Source of the DNA: Oceanicaulis sp. HLUCCA04
GTDB lineage: Bacteria; Pseudomonadota; Alphaproteobacteria; Caulobacterales; Maricaulaceae
Direction: 5' to 3'
DNA: 64,000 bases
Assembly (NCBI GenBank): GCA_001314625.1
Contig: LJSH01000001.1
Location: 806,001 to 870,000, forward strand
Shown: piece by piece, positions 1 to 8,848 of the stretch
How positions within the stretch are numbered: position 1 is the stretch's first letter
Layout of the letters: each line of letters opens with the position of its first letter
Program-made: the position numbers and the translations under genes
Notes under the pieces: generated by a model
Told to the model about the DNA's origin: nothing
Seen by the model: the letters and a program-made list of their open reading frames with translations, nothing else
Database searches by the model: none

Positions 1-677
1 CGCACGACACGAAGTTCATCGGTCGGCCGGTCCAGCTGCTGATAGTAAACCAGCATGATGGGATACTCGTTGAGCGACTTGTCCGGCGTCGCCTCATACC
101 ATTGTTCGGCATAGCGCAGCCCGTCATTATACCGCTCGGCCTGGGCGTACGCGATGGCAAGAAGCTTGGCGATACCCGTATTGACCGTCGCACCGGCGGC
201 AATCGCCGCTTCCAGTTCACGAATGCCTTCGTTGATCTGGTCCATGCTGATCAGGATCTGACCCAGATTGATCCGCAAATCACGCACTTCGGTCTCGTTG
301 AGGCCGCCCGAATTGATGGCCGAACGGAAGTCGGAGACCGTCTGGTTCATATTGTCGACCTGGAACTGGAGACGTCCGCGCTGTGCGTACATGACGCCTG
401 CCTCATAGGCGCTGGGTTCCATGCCGAGGCCGCGGGTCAAGGCCGCTATGGCTTCCTGATAACGCTCTTCGGCGACCAGCTCCTGTGCCTCGAGCACAAG
501 CGTGCCGATCTGGGTGGAGAAGGTGCGGTTCTCGTCATTTTGTTCCCGCTCCTGATCCCGGTCGCGGCGCTGTGCTTCGGCCGCATCGCCCAACGCGGTC
601 AGGCCGATGAAACCGGCCACCAGTACGGCCGCAAAAACACGCCCTATTCCGGTCATGTTGTGGCTTTGGCGGTTCAT
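1..677 (-). CDS. TPR-repeat protein of the TonB operon (3' end outside window)
   Basis: This is the last visible gene of the TonB/ExbBD operon, and its stop lies beyond the window edge. Translation from the ATG at 677 gives a hydrophobic signal-like N-terminus (residues about 8-34), then a charged linker and helical repeats of TPR type (for example EERYQEAIAALTRGL and MDQINEGIRELEAAI). About 225 residues are visible. A second Met lies seven codons in. TPR proteins downstream of tonB in long-ExbB operons are thought to be periplasmic partners of the energising complex; the exact role here is inferred from position. It follows tonB by about 55 bases, in the same direction. Confidence 0.8.
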   Translation of the reverse strand, partial: MNRQSHNMTGIGRVFAAVLVAGFIGLTALGDAAEAQRRDRDQEREQNDENRTFSTQIGTLVLEAQELVAEERYQEAIAALTRGLGMEPSAYEAGVMYAQRGRLQFQVDNMNQTVSDFRSAINSGGLNETEVRDLRINLGQILISMDQINEGIRELEAAIAAGATVNTGIAKLLAIAYAQAERYNDGLRYAEQWYEATPDKSLNEYPIMLVYYQQLDRPTDELRVV

Positions 678-731
678 GTCGTCACTCCTGTAGAACGCCG
701 CCGACTGGCGCGCTGGCACAACAGATGCCTG

Positions 732-1349
732 TTACTCGTCAAGATTGTAGTCGAACTGGGTTTGCACGCCACGGCGCCACTGGGCCACACCGTCTTCGAC
801 GCGGGGCTCATAGCGCCAACGCTCGACCGCGCGGATCGTTTCGCGTTCGAAAACCGAGTTCGAGCAGGTCAGGATGCTCACATTTGTCGGGTTCCCATCG
901 GGCGACACGTCAAACTGGACCGAACATTGGCCTTCCAGTCCACGTTCTGCGGCCCGGGGAGGGTATTGCGGCGGAATCCGGACAAGCGGCTGCGCATCAC
1001 GGTCAGATACATCAAAGCTGATATCCCCACCGGTAAGAGAAGGCCGGTCGAACTCCGGCAGACCGCCAACGACCGTGGACAGGCTCTCGGTCGGCTGATC
1101 AGCACTCGCCCGCTCGATATCGGGTGGCGGAGGGGGCGGTGTGACCTCTTCCACTTCGTCGATATTCTGGTCGCGTGTGCGGGCCTGAATCTCTTCAGGT
1201 GCCTCCGAGATCGTAATGCGGACATCGTCGCCCGCATCTTCGGGAGGCGCGCCCTCCTCGAAAATCAGGATCTGCATCAGCGTGAAAAGCAAGAAGGTGA
1301 TGATCGCCGCAAGCGGAGCACCTACCAGAAGACGGACAATACTCGCCAT
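732..1349 (-). CDS. tonB: Energy transducer TonB
   Basis: This 205-residue protein has the TonB layout. A single N-terminal membrane anchor (about residues 5-30) is followed by an acidic, proline-rich periplasmic linker (a run of six prolines near residue 70). The C-terminal TonB domain (about 121-205) has the family-typical YPPRAAERGLEGQ and VERWRYEPR segments. TonB carries proton-motive-force energy from ExbB/ExbD to TonB-dependent outer-membrane receptors. It lies about 20 bases after an exbD gene, in a seven-gene same-strand operon that has its own DUF3450 and TPR genes, which suggests a dedicated TonB system. Confidence 0.93.
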   Translation of the reverse strand: MASIVRLLVGAPLAAIITFLLFTLMQILIFEEGAPPEDAGDDVRITISEAPEEIQARTRDQNIDEVEEVTPPPPPPDIERASADQPTESLSTVVGGLPEFDRPSLTGGDISFDVSDRDAQPLVRIPPQYPPRAAERGLEGQCSVQFDVSPDGNPTNVSILTCSNSVFERETIRAVERWRYEPRVEDGVAQWRRGVQTQFDYNLDE

Positions 1350-1371
1350 CGTTAAGTTCCTTGTTCGCCTG

Positions 1372-1776
1372 CTACCGCGGCCGGGTCGAGATGGTTACAG
1401 GAACATCCATATCCTGGAGGAGCTCCTGCACGTCGAGCACCGTACCGACCGGTGCGCCCCCATCGCCCTGGACCATGGCCTCGGCGCGGGGATTTTCCTG
1501 GAGCAGCTGCTCCAGAACGTTACGCAGCTGGTTCAACTGGTAAACCTGACGGTTGACCCAGATTTCGCCGTCCGATGTAACCGCCACCAGAATGGTTGGC
1601 CGGACACGCTCTTCGGTCTGGGTCAGCGGACGTTCAACGTCCACTCCAGGCTCTTTCACGAATACTGCCGTCACGATGAAGAAGATCAGGAGGATGAACA
1701 CAACGTCCAGCATGGGCGTCATGTTCAGTTCTGTATCTTCGTCTTCAGTGCTGACCCGGCTTTGTCGACGCGCCAT
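1372..1776 (-). CDS. exbD: Biopolymer transport protein ExbD (second copy)
   Basis: This 134-residue protein has a short cytoplasmic N-terminus, one transmembrane helix (about residues 20-42) and a periplasmic ExbD domain. The conserved motif NMTPMLDVVF carries the membrane aspartate (D24) used in proton conduction by ExbD/TolR. It is the second of two tandem exbD genes, 15 bases after the first. The two are clearly paralogous but diverge in the periplasmic half, so they may form a mixed ExbD dimer. Confidence 0.93.
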   Translation of the reverse strand: MARRQSRVSTEDEDTELNMTPMLDVVFILLIFFIVTAVFVKEPGVDVERPLTQTEERVRPTILVAVTSDGEIWVNRQVYQLNQLRNVLEQLLQENPRAEAMVQGDGGAPVGTVLDVQELLQDMDVPVTISTRPR

Positions 1777-1791
1777 ATCTAAAACTCCTCG

Positions 1792-2205
1792 CTACGACTG
1801 ATCGCCGGATTCATCTCGGTTGATCGATACCGGGATGCCATTTGCCATCATCTCGTCCCATATCTGCACCGTGACGCCGTGATGCGCCTCGTCATCGGGC
1901 TGGATCAGCACCGCAGAGTTCGGCTGCTCGGCCCGGATACGTGACACCGCGGCCATGACCCGGTCTGCAGAGGTCTGATCCTGATTCACGAACACCTGAT
2001 TTTGACCCGTGATCTGAACCAGAATAACCGGGTTGCTGTCTTCCGGCGGGGTTTCCGGCGGAGGCGGCGGGCGCATGTCAACGCCCTCTTCCTGGAGGAA
2101 GGTCGCCGTGACGATGAAGAAGATCAGCAGGATGAACACGATATCCAGCATCGGTGTCATATCGGGGTCAGCGGACTCGTTCCCCCGTTGCTTACGTCTA
2201 CGCAT
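1792..2205 (-). CDS. exbD: Biopolymer transport protein ExbD (first copy)
   Basis: This 137-residue ExbD-family protein has a basic N-terminus (MRRRKQR), the motif [10 protein letters not shown] with the proton-path aspartate at D21, one membrane helix, and a periplasmic domain that starts with a proline-rich stretch ([11 protein letters not shown]). It begins 3 bases after the short exbB stop, so translational coupling is likely. Together with its tandem paralogue it supplies the ExbD part of the proton channel. Confidence 0.93.
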   Translation of the reverse strand: MRRRKQRGNESADPDMTPMLDIVFILLIFFIVTATFLQEEGVDMRPPPPPETPPEDSNPVILVQITGQNQVFVNQDQTSADRVMAAVSRIRAEQPNSAVLIQPDDEAHHGVTVQIWDEMMANGIPVSINRDESGDQS

Positions 2206-2208
2206 GGG

Positions 2209-2730
2209 CTACCCCACTTCCAGTTCGTCGGCCAGCTCGTGTACCCGGCGTTTGGCCAGGCGTTCGATCTGGCTGGAGAAAATCAGTCCCGAAAGCGCAG
2301 AGACCATACCAGCCATCGTGGGGATAGTGGCGCGGGCGACGCCCGCAGACATTGCACGGGCATCCGACGAGCCGGAAATGGCCATCACGTCGAACACCGC
2401 CACCATGCCGGTCACCGTACCCAGCAGACCAAAGAGCGGAGCAATCGCCACGAGGGTCTTGATAAGCTCCACATTCTGGTCCGCCTTCAGCTTGACCTCG
2501 GAAATGAGCTGGTCGCGGATGGCGTGGGCGTGCCAGGAGCTGTGATCGCTGCGCGACCCCCACTCCCGGATTGCCCGGCCGGCCACTCCCTTGTGGGCCA
2601 GCCCGAAATAGGCCAGCCGCTCAAGGATGAACGCCCACATCACAAAGGTCAGAGCCATGATCCATGTCAGGATCGGGCCACCGCGCTCCAGGAATTCCTG
2701 CAGGCCGGAAAAGGCACCTTGGAAATCCAT
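2209..2730 (-). CDS. exbB: MotA/TolQ/ExbB proton channel protein, short ExbB
   Basis: This 173-residue ExbB-family protein has an N-terminal membrane helix (about 18-38) and the family core LFGLLGTVTGMVAVF, followed by a second helix pair (about 95-160). ExbB forms the pentameric proton channel around ExbD. It follows the long ExbB/TtpC gene by 14 bases. A short and a long ExbB in one operon is the pattern of TtpC-TonB2 systems. Confidence 0.92.
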   Translation of the reverse strand: MDFQGAFSGLQEFLERGGPILTWIMALTFVMWAFILERLAYFGLAHKGVAGRAIREWGSRSDHSSWHAHAIRDQLISEVKLKADQNVELIKTLVAIAPLFGLLGTVTGMVAVFDVMAISGSSDARAMSAGVARATIPTMAGMVSALSGLIFSSQIERLAKRRVHELADELEVG

Positions 2731-2744
2731 GATTGCCGGTCCTT

Positions 2745-4139
2745 CTAGCCAGCACGCTCTTCAGCGTGACGTGCAATGATACCAGCGGCCTGCTCTTCAA
2801 GCGTCTGCTGGGCTCCGCGGGCGAAGCTGGCAGCGAACGAGTGGATGAAGAGCAGCGGGATGGCGGCGACAAGGCCCATAACGGTGGTCACGAGAGCCTC
2901 GGAGATACCGCCCGCCATGATGCGGGGGTCGCCGGTGCCGAACAGTGTGATCTGCGTAAACGTGCGGATCATACCCGTAACCGTACCCAGAAGACCCAGC
3001 AGCGGCGCAACGGCAGCAGCGAGCTTCAGGAAGTTCAGGCCGAACTCGAGTTTGGGTGTCTCGCGCAGGATGGCTTCATCCAGCTTGAGCTCGATCGTCT
3101 CGACCGGGCGGGTTTTCACCTCCTCATAGGCCAGCATGATGCGGCCAAGAGGATTGCCCTTGGAGGCCGTGGAGCGGCGCTTCTGACCATTGATCGCGGA
3201 GTTCGTGGTGAACAGCGAGAACAGGCGGAAGAGACCGAAAGCGGCCGAGAAGATCAGCAGGCCTAGAATGATCTGGGCAACGATACCGCCCTGATTGAAG
3301 CGCTCAACCGTGTTGGGAACATCCTTGTAGATATTCAGGAGCTGGCCACGCGACGGGTCAACCGGGCCGGAGACAATTTCGCCCTCGGATGCGTTGGCCA
3401 GCGCATTGGCCGCATCAAGCAGACGGCCCGGGGGCTGCCGCTGAAGCGGGACCAGACGGTAGCCGGCAGCCGCGTTGGTTTCCTCGGACTGCCACAGGAC
3501 GTAGCGCGTACCGCCATCGGTGATGAATGCGTTGAACACGCCAACGCGGGTCACCGGAACCGGCTCGCCTTCATTCACGCCCGAAACGCGGGCATTGAAC
3601 GTCACGACATCGCCCTGAAGCTCCATCTCGGTGATCATGGCTTGCCAGATGCGGTCCAGCTCAATCCGGTCAGGCAGGGTCCGGCTTTGCGCCAGCTCGC
3701 GAAGCGGCTGGTGACGGCCAGGAGCCTCGGCCGAAGCGATGGACGCTTCGATCGTGGAAGCGAACTCGCCGGCCTTTTGACGGGCGGCACCGAACAACTC
3801 GCCAAACGCGCCCTGCTCTTCACGAAGCTGGGCGTCCAGCTCCTGGATCTGCTCCTGGTTGGCCTCGAACTGGGCCTGATTGGCTTCCCCGGTCGACTCC
3901 AGCGCGTTGAGCTGGCTGCGGGCCTGGGCAACGAGAGCCGCCTGGCGGTCCCGGTCTGCCCGGAACTCCTGCAGGCGGCGCTGGTTTTCGGCTGCCGCAT
4001 CGCGCGCATCGGCACGGACACGGTCAAGCAGCTGGGAAATCGAGGTGACCGGCTGGCGGTCTTCCTGGGCGATCGCAGGTGCAGCAAGAAGGCTGGCGCC
4101 AAGCGAGACAGCCGCAGCAATTTTGAAAAGCGTTTTCAT
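2745..4139 (-). CDS. Long ExbB-like protein with periplasmic coiled coil (TtpC type)
   Basis: This 464-residue protein starts with a signal peptide (cleavage expected after AIAQ, about residue 24). A long coiled coil, rich in Gln, Glu and Arg, spans about 30-125. A globular periplasmic region follows (about 130-270), then membrane helices and a MotA/TolQ/ExbB domain (about 280-460) with the core LLGLLGTVTGMIRTF. The architecture matches TtpC, the extra ExbB-like subunit of Vibrio TonB2 systems. It lies between the DUF3450 gene and the short exbB. Confidence 0.88.
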   Translation of the reverse strand: MKTLFKIAAAVSLGASLLAAPAIAQEDRQPVTSISQLLDRVRADARDAAAENQRRLQEFRADRDRQAALVAQARSQLNALESTGEANQAQFEANQEQIQELDAQLREEQGAFGELFGAARQKAGEFASTIEASIASAEAPGRHQPLRELAQSRTLPDRIELDRIWQAMITEMELQGDVVTFNARVSGVNEGEPVPVTRVGVFNAFITDGGTRYVLWQSEETNAAAGYRLVPLQRQPPGRLLDAANALANASEGEIVSGPVDPSRGQLLNIYKDVPNTVERFNQGGIVAQIILGLLIFSAAFGLFRLFSLFTTNSAINGQKRRSTASKGNPLGRIMLAYEEVKTRPVETIELKLDEAILRETPKLEFGLNFLKLAAAVAPLLGLLGTVTGMIRTFTQITLFGTGDPRIMAGGISEALVTTVMGLVAAIPLLFIHSFAASFARGAQQTLEEQAAGIIARHAEERAG

Positions 4140-4165
4140 CGCTTTGTTTCTCCGTCTCTCTAGCG

Positions 4166-4948
4166 CTAGCGGGTCGCCGGGCCCGGAAGGGGCGCGACAA
4201 ACACGTCAGGCGTGGTAACTTCCTGTGCGATCCGCAGAGCGCGCTGGACGTTGTTGGCATGGGAACCGGACAGCTCGCGCCATTCCGGGTTCGACTGCGT
4301 CATGATCTCCATCGAGCCGTCCTGGAAAATCCGGACGAGAGCGACGCGGCCAAACTGAAGCACGTCCACTTCGTTGGGAACGCCGTCGATGACGACTTCT
4401 TCGCCATACGTGCGAAGGCTGCGCCCGTAGGCCGCCTCGATTTCGTAGACGTTCAGGATGACGCGGTATTTTTCAGCCGGCGGGATGTTGGAATCGCCAA
4501 GAAGCTGCTCGATATTGTCGAGCCGCGGCTGACGCACATCCATCTGGAAGGGAAGGTCGTTCTGAATGAACTCTTCCAGCCCGACATACATTTCCAGCAG
4601 CATCGGCGTGAGGTCACGTTCAATCGTGCCCACCCGCTCAAGCTGGAATTCCAGCGTCTCGAGCTCGTTCGCCTGCGAACGCAGGAAGACTTCCTGCTGC
4701 TCGACATAAACGCGCTGATCCTCGATCTGCTGACGCAGAGCGAGATATTCACGCTCGAGATCGCCGGCGCGGTCCGCGACGTCATTGATCTCTTCTTGCG
4801 CGCGCGCGCCCTCCTGGGTGGACTGACGGGCCACCTGAAGCGCTTGATCAAGCTGGGCGTGGGCTGCGCCCGCAACCAGCATGGAACCCAATCCGACGGC
4901 AAGAGCCGTACGGAGACCTGATTTCAATTGTGACATGTCTCGCCTCAC
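4166..4948 (-). CDS. DUF3450 periplasmic coiled-coil protein, first gene of the TonB operon
   Basis: This 260-residue protein has an N-terminal signal peptide (about residues 1-31, ending AGAAHA). A long predicted coiled coil (about 35-110) is followed by a compact C-terminal domain, the pattern of DUF3450. DUF3450 genes commonly lead TtpC/ExbB/ExbD/TonB operons, as here. Its biochemical role is unknown; a periplasmic scaffold that meets the coiled coil of the next gene product is a reasonable inference. The next gene starts 26 bases downstream. Confidence 0.85.
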   Translation of the reverse strand: MRRDMSQLKSGLRTALAVGLGSMLVAGAAHAQLDQALQVARQSTQEGARAQEEINDVADRAGDLEREYLALRQQIEDQRVYVEQQEVFLRSQANELETLEFQLERVGTIERDLTPMLLEMYVGLEEFIQNDLPFQMDVRQPRLDNIEQLLGDSNIPPAEKYRVILNVYEIEAAYGRSLRTYGEEVVIDGVPNEVDVLQFGRVALVRIFQDGSMEIMTQSNPEWRELSGSHANNVQRALRIAQEVTTPDVFVAPLPGPATR

Positions 4949-5400
4949 AGAAGCCGGCCAGCAATCAGGAAATGATGCTCGTCCGGATACCCTCGAAAAA
5001 AACTGCCAGGATGAACTCTCTCAGCCTGACGCCCCCAACACACGCATGGCACTAAGCGTGCCAGAGCCCGCCGGGGCCCGCGAATCGTCCGCAGGGAATA
5101 ACCATCTCGATCAATTATCCCCTTTCAAACGCGGCGTTTCCCGCCGTCTTTTGAACGAACGGCTGCCAAGGCAGGCCGCTCCATATCAACGACGCTAGCG
5201 CTCAAAACGCCCACGATCAACCGTGGAAGCTCTGCAAAAGCTGTGCCGCTCGCAGTTAACGCTTGGTAGTGCGAAACGGTTTCGAAATTGCGACAGTTTA
5301 TTTTTGAGTTTGCATGGCCCGATGGGCAGCAAAATGGATTCCGGCACGTGTCTGGAAGCCGGACAAGACCGCAGCCGCCTTGATGCGCAGGCGGGAGGAG
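4949..5400. other. Intergenic region upstream of the TonB operon
   Basis: About 450 bases lie between the DUF3450 start and tRNA-Gln, and no convincing ORF is present. The region must hold the promoter of the TonB operon. I could not identify a clear Fur box or a sigma-70 promoter by eye. A small GC-rich inverted repeat lies near 5132-5155. Confidence 0.5.
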
Positions 5401-5475
5401 TGGCTGGGGTGCCAGGATTCGAACCTGGGAATGGCGGTACCAAAAACCGCTGCCTTACCGCTTGGCCACACCCCA
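5401..5475 (-). tRNA. tRNA-Gln (anticodon TTG)
   Basis: Read on the minus strand, a cloverleaf starts TGGGGTG at 5475 and closes with CACCCCA plus discriminator G and an encoded CCA (5401-5403). The anticodon loop holds TTG, flanked by the stem pair GCGGT/ACCGC. The T arm has GGTTCGAATCC. It decodes CAA (Gln). Confidence 0.95.
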
Positions 5476-5632
5476 GCAGAGCGCCCGGAGGCGCTTGCGG
5501 AACGGCTAGATAGCCCGCGCCGGAACGCGATGCAACGCCCTGCTGCAACTGTCTGACACAATCTTCTGCACAAAACCCCGTCCAGCGTGATTGCCATGCC
5601 GTTGGCGACTGGATATACAGCGCGCCTCGGTT

Positions 5633-5709
5633 CGGAGTATAGCTCAGCCTGGTAGAGCACCGTCTTCGGGAGGCGGGGGTCGCAAGTTCGAATCTTGCTA
5701 CTCCGACCA
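5633..5709 (+). tRNA. tRNA-Pro (anticodon CGG)
   Basis: The acceptor stem CGGAGTA pairs with TACTCCG, followed by A and an encoded CCA ending at 5709. The D arm has AGCTCAGCCTGGTAGAGC. The anticodon stem is CCGTC/GGCGG around the loop TTCGGGA, giving anticodon CGG (codon CCG, Pro). The T arm has AGTTCGAATCT. Total length is 77 bases. Confidence 0.94.
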
Positions 5710-5871
5710 ATCTTATCCCGCCCCCGTTTTCAAACACCCTGTTTGCAGGCCCTGCTGACAATGGCGCCTCACGGCCTCGACCGGCCCCTCGACCGGACCG
5801 GGTGCTGTCTGTATCGTCTCGCCCGAAGCGTCCGCAAAGCGGATCGTCAGAGGGAAAGCAGGAGGACGGCA

Positions 5872-7662
5872 ATGCGCCAGTTCTGGATAACATTTTTCGG
5901 GTCCATAGCCGGCGTCATCGTCGGTGCCGTGCTGACAGTATTGCTGCTCGGCTTCATGGTGGCCGGGCTCATCGCCTCGGCGGCACAGCAGGCCAGCGAG
6001 GGACACAATCAGGCCTCGGGCGGCGACGTGGTCCTGCAACTTGATCTGCGCCGCGACCGGCTGGACCAGCCCAACCGCTCCCCCTTCGCTTTCGCCGAGC
6101 CCCTGTCGGTTGTCGAGATCGTCACAACACTGCAACGCGCGCAGAATGACGAACAGGTGCGCGGCGTGTTCATTCGCGCCAATGAATACGGCATGTCGCC
6201 TGCCCAGGCGGAGGAAATCCGCGCCGCCCTTAGCCGGTTCTCCGAAAGCGGGCGCTTCGTCATTGCCCATGCGCAAGGATTTGAAGGCACCGGCATCACC
6301 AACTATTTCGCGGTCAGCGGCGCAGACGAAATCTGGATGCAGGATACATCCAGCTTCTCGGCGGTCGGGCTGGCCAGTGAATCGCTGTTCCTGGGCGGCC
6401 TGTTCGAGCAATTCGGCGCACAGGCCCAATACTTCCAGTTCCACGAATACAAGAATGCCGCCAACACCTACACCCAGGACGGGTTCACCGAAGCGCATCT
6501 GGAGGCAACCACCTCCTACCTCAACGCCATTCTGGATTCCGCGCTGACGGCCTCAGCCGCCGACCGTGGAACCGATATCGACACCTTCCGCAGCCGCATC
6601 GAATCCGGCCCGCATTCGGCCGAGGAGGCCCTTCAGGCCGGGCTGGTTGACCAGCTTGGACACCCGGCAGCCGCACGCGACGCGGCCCTTGAACGCGCCG
6701 GCGACACGGCGACATTTCAGGATATCGAAGTGTATGCCCGCAACCGGGTGACTGCTCCGTCCTCCGGCGGGCCCGTGATCGCGCTTGTCAGCGGGCAAGG
6801 CACGATCAATACCGGCTCTGGTGAAGCGGGCCTGGGCGGCGGCGCGGCTATCGGCGGCGATGCCATGGCAGACGCCATCGATGCAGCCGCGGCGGCCGAT
6901 GAAGTGCGCGCCATTATCGTGCGGGTCGATAGCGGCGGCGGCGATGCCATCGCCTCGGACCAGATCTGGGACGCCGTCGTGCGCGCCCGTGAGGCAGGCA
7001 AGCCGGTCGTCGTATCGATGGCCTCGCTGGCCGCATCGGGCGGGTATTATCTGGCCGCGCCGGCAGACCTGATTATTGCCAATGCGACCACTTTGACCGG
7101 CTCCATCGGGGTATTGTTTGGCAAGGTCGTCGTTGACGAGGCACTGGAGAGGGTCGGCATCAATATCGAACCGGTATCCGTGGGCGGCGAGTTTGCCACC
7201 GCGTATTCGGCGCAGACGCCCTTCAGCGAAAGCCAGGAAGCTGCTATCGAGGCCATGTCCTCCGGCATTTATGACGACTTCACGAGCCGCGTGGCCGAAG
7301 GCCGCGACCTGCCGATTGCGCGGGTCCGCGAAATTGCCCGCGGGCGGGTGTGGACCGGAGCGCAAGCGCTGGAGCTGGGCCTGGTGGACCGTATTGGCGG
7401 CCTGCACGAGGCCATCGCCGCAGCCCGCGAGCTGGCCGGCATCGGCGAAGACGCATCAGTGCAGCTGCGTGCCTATCCGCGCCAGCCTACGCCGATGGAG
7501 GCCTTCCAGCAGCTGTTCGGGCTGACCGCCGAAGGGGCCGAAGCGGCGTCCCGCGTTGGTGCCCTGATGGATCTGCCCGAGGTCCGCGCGGCCATGGAAG
7601 CCCATGAGCGTGCCACAGCGCGCGGCGTGCAGCTGCGCAGTGACGGGCAATCACCGCGCTAG
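5872..7662 (+). CDS. sppA: Signal peptide peptidase SppA (protease IV), 67K type
   Basis: The ATG at 5872 was chosen because GGAGG lies just upstream and the protein then starts with a membrane anchor (about residues 5-38). The resulting 596-residue protein has the tandem-domain layout of long SppA enzymes, which clear cleaved signal peptides at the inner membrane with a Ser/Lys dyad. The catalytic lysine is K194 in HEYKNAA (N-terminal domain). The nucleophile is S389 in LAASGGYYLA (C-terminal domain). Both are present, so the enzyme should be active. A strong terminator follows the stop. Confidence 0.93.
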   Translation: MRQFWITFFGSIAGVIVGAVLTVLLLGFMVAGLIASAAQQASEGHNQASGGDVVLQLDLRRDRLDQPNRSPFAFAEPLSVVEIVTTLQRAQNDEQVRGVFIRANEYGMSPAQAEEIRAALSRFSESGRFVIAHAQGFEGTGITNYFAVSGADEIWMQDTSSFSAVGLASESLFLGGLFEQFGAQAQYFQFHEYKNAANTYTQDGFTEAHLEATTSYLNAILDSALTASAADRGTDIDTFRSRIESGPHSAEEALQAGLVDQLGHPAAARDAALERAGDTATFQDIEVYARNRVTAPSSGGPVIALVSGQGTINTGSGEAGLGGGAAIGGDAMADAIDAAAAADEVRAIIVRVDSGGGDAIASDQIWDAVVRAREAGKPVVVSMASLAASGGYYLAAPADLIIANATTLTGSIGVLFGKVVVDEALERVGINIEPVSVGGEFATAYSAQTPFSESQEAAIEAMSSGIYDDFTSRVAEGRDLPIARVREIARGRVWTGAQALELGLVDRIGGLHEAIAAARELAGIGEDASVQLRAYPRQPTPMEAFQQLFGLTAEGAEAASRVGALMDLPEVRAAMEAHERATARGVQLRSDGQSPR

Positions 7663-7691
7663 CCCTTAACTCAGACGGGCTGACACACATG

Positions 7692-7727
7692 AAAGTCCGC
7701 CGGGCCATCCCGGCGGACTTTTTTTTA
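7692..7727 (+). terminator. Rho-independent terminator after sppA
   Basis: A perfect 11-bp stem, AGTCCGCCGGG / CCCGGCGGACT (7694-7704 and 7709-7719), with a CCAT loop is followed by a run of T. It ends sppA transcription and abuts the end of the convergent DUF3667 gene. Confidence 0.9.
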
Positions 7728-8843
7728 TCCGAACGCCGATACAGCGCCGAGAGCAACGGCGGTCATCAGGCCGAGCATCAGCACGATAAAATAGAGAAAA
7801 TCGAGCATCAGCACGCGCAAGACCGAGCTCACCCGTCCGCGCTCGTAGACCACCCGGTTGATCTTGTAGAGATAGGCGTTGGAATACAGCAGCAGCCCCA
7901 GCATCACCCAGCCCCAGCCGACCAGCATCGCCGCCACCGCGCCCAGCGACATGGCAAAAAACAAAGCTGCGTGGAAATGCAGCGATACGATCAGATGGTC
8001 GAAGTAGAAAAAACGTTTGCGCCACAGATAAACCAGTGCCAGCAAAGCCGCATAGACGGGCAGCATCACAAACATGATGCGCGGTATCCACCGGCGCGTT
8101 TCTTCGGCAAGACGCTCGGGGTCTTCCAAGGCACGCGCTACACGCGCCGCATCTGTATTGCCCGCCTCGCCAGACTGGCGCATGGCTTCGAGCGCTTCGT
8201 CAGGCACGATGCCCGGCAAGCCCTGTGCTGCCGGGCTGGCCTCCGCAGAATTCTCCCCGCCGGCATCGGCCGCAGGGGGAGCAGGCGCGGCAAGCCCGGG
8301 CACATTGCCCTGCCCTATGCCCTCCAGCTGGTCCAGTCCGTCCAGGGCTTCCTGATACTCTTCCTCGCTCATCGTGCCGGCTTCACGGGCCTGCTCGACC
8401 TGTTCGCGGACCTCGCCAAGCCCCGGCGCCTCGCCGATCAGCCCGCCCCCCTGCCCCGTCACCAGTGGCAACAGCACAAAGAACACCAGCGATGCCAGGA
8501 CATAGAGGCGAAAGGGCGGGATGAAACGCGCGCGGCGACCGTCCAGATAATCGCGCGAAATGCGCCCCGGATAAACCATGAGCGCGGGAAGCGTCTGAGC
8601 AACCCGCCCATCCATCAGAAACAGCGTTTCGACACTATCGGTCAGAATGGACCAGAACGGACGGCGAAGGCTGCGGGCGCTTTGCCCGCAGCCATGGCAG
8701 AACTCTCCGGCCAGCTCTACGCCGCAATTGCGGCAGAACTTCTCGCCCGCTTCATCACCTTCGGGCTTTCCAAGCCCGGCAAGTGAATCGGCCTGGACGT
8801 GCTCGATGGCAGTGTCTGCCGCATCCTCCAGCTGGCCGTTCAA
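7725..8843 (-). CDS. DUF3667 membrane protein with N-terminal zinc ribbon
   Basis: The N-terminus carries a CRNCG and CHGCGQ pair (zinc-ribbon-like). A conserved SILTDSVETLF segment and about five hydrophobic helices follow, interrupted by a low-complexity Glu/Ala/Gly-rich cytoplasmic insert. This matches DUF3667. The start is uncertain. An in-frame ATG at 8930 would overlap the upstream lipoprotein gene by 82 bases, so the TTG at 8843 with an upstream GAGG is preferred, giving about 372 residues. Function unknown. Confidence 0.75.
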   Translation of the reverse strand: MNGQLEDAADTAIEHVQADSLAGLGKPEGDEAGEKFCRNCGVELAGEFCHGCGQSARSLRRPFWSILTDSVETLFLMDGRVAQTLPALMVYPGRISRDYLDGRRARFIPPFRLYVLASLVFFVLLPLVTGQGGGLIGEAPGLGEVREQVEQAREAGTMSEEEYQEALDGLDQLEGIGQGNVPGLAAPAPPAADAGGENSAEASPAAQGLPGIVPDEALEAMRQSGEAGNTDAARVARALEDPERLAEETRRWIPRIMFVMLPVYAALLALVYLWRKRFFYFDHLIVSLHFHAALFFAMSLGAVAAMLVGWGWVMLGLLLYSNAYLYKINRVVYERGRVSSVLRVLMLDFLYFIVLMLGLMTAVALGAVSAFG

Positions 8844-8848
8844 CGGCG

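Noticed and set aside
102-1355. Long plus-strand open frame across tonB and the TPR gene
   Set aside because: It is antisense to two genes with clear family motifs; its own translation shows no domain and is an effect of GC-rich codon bias.
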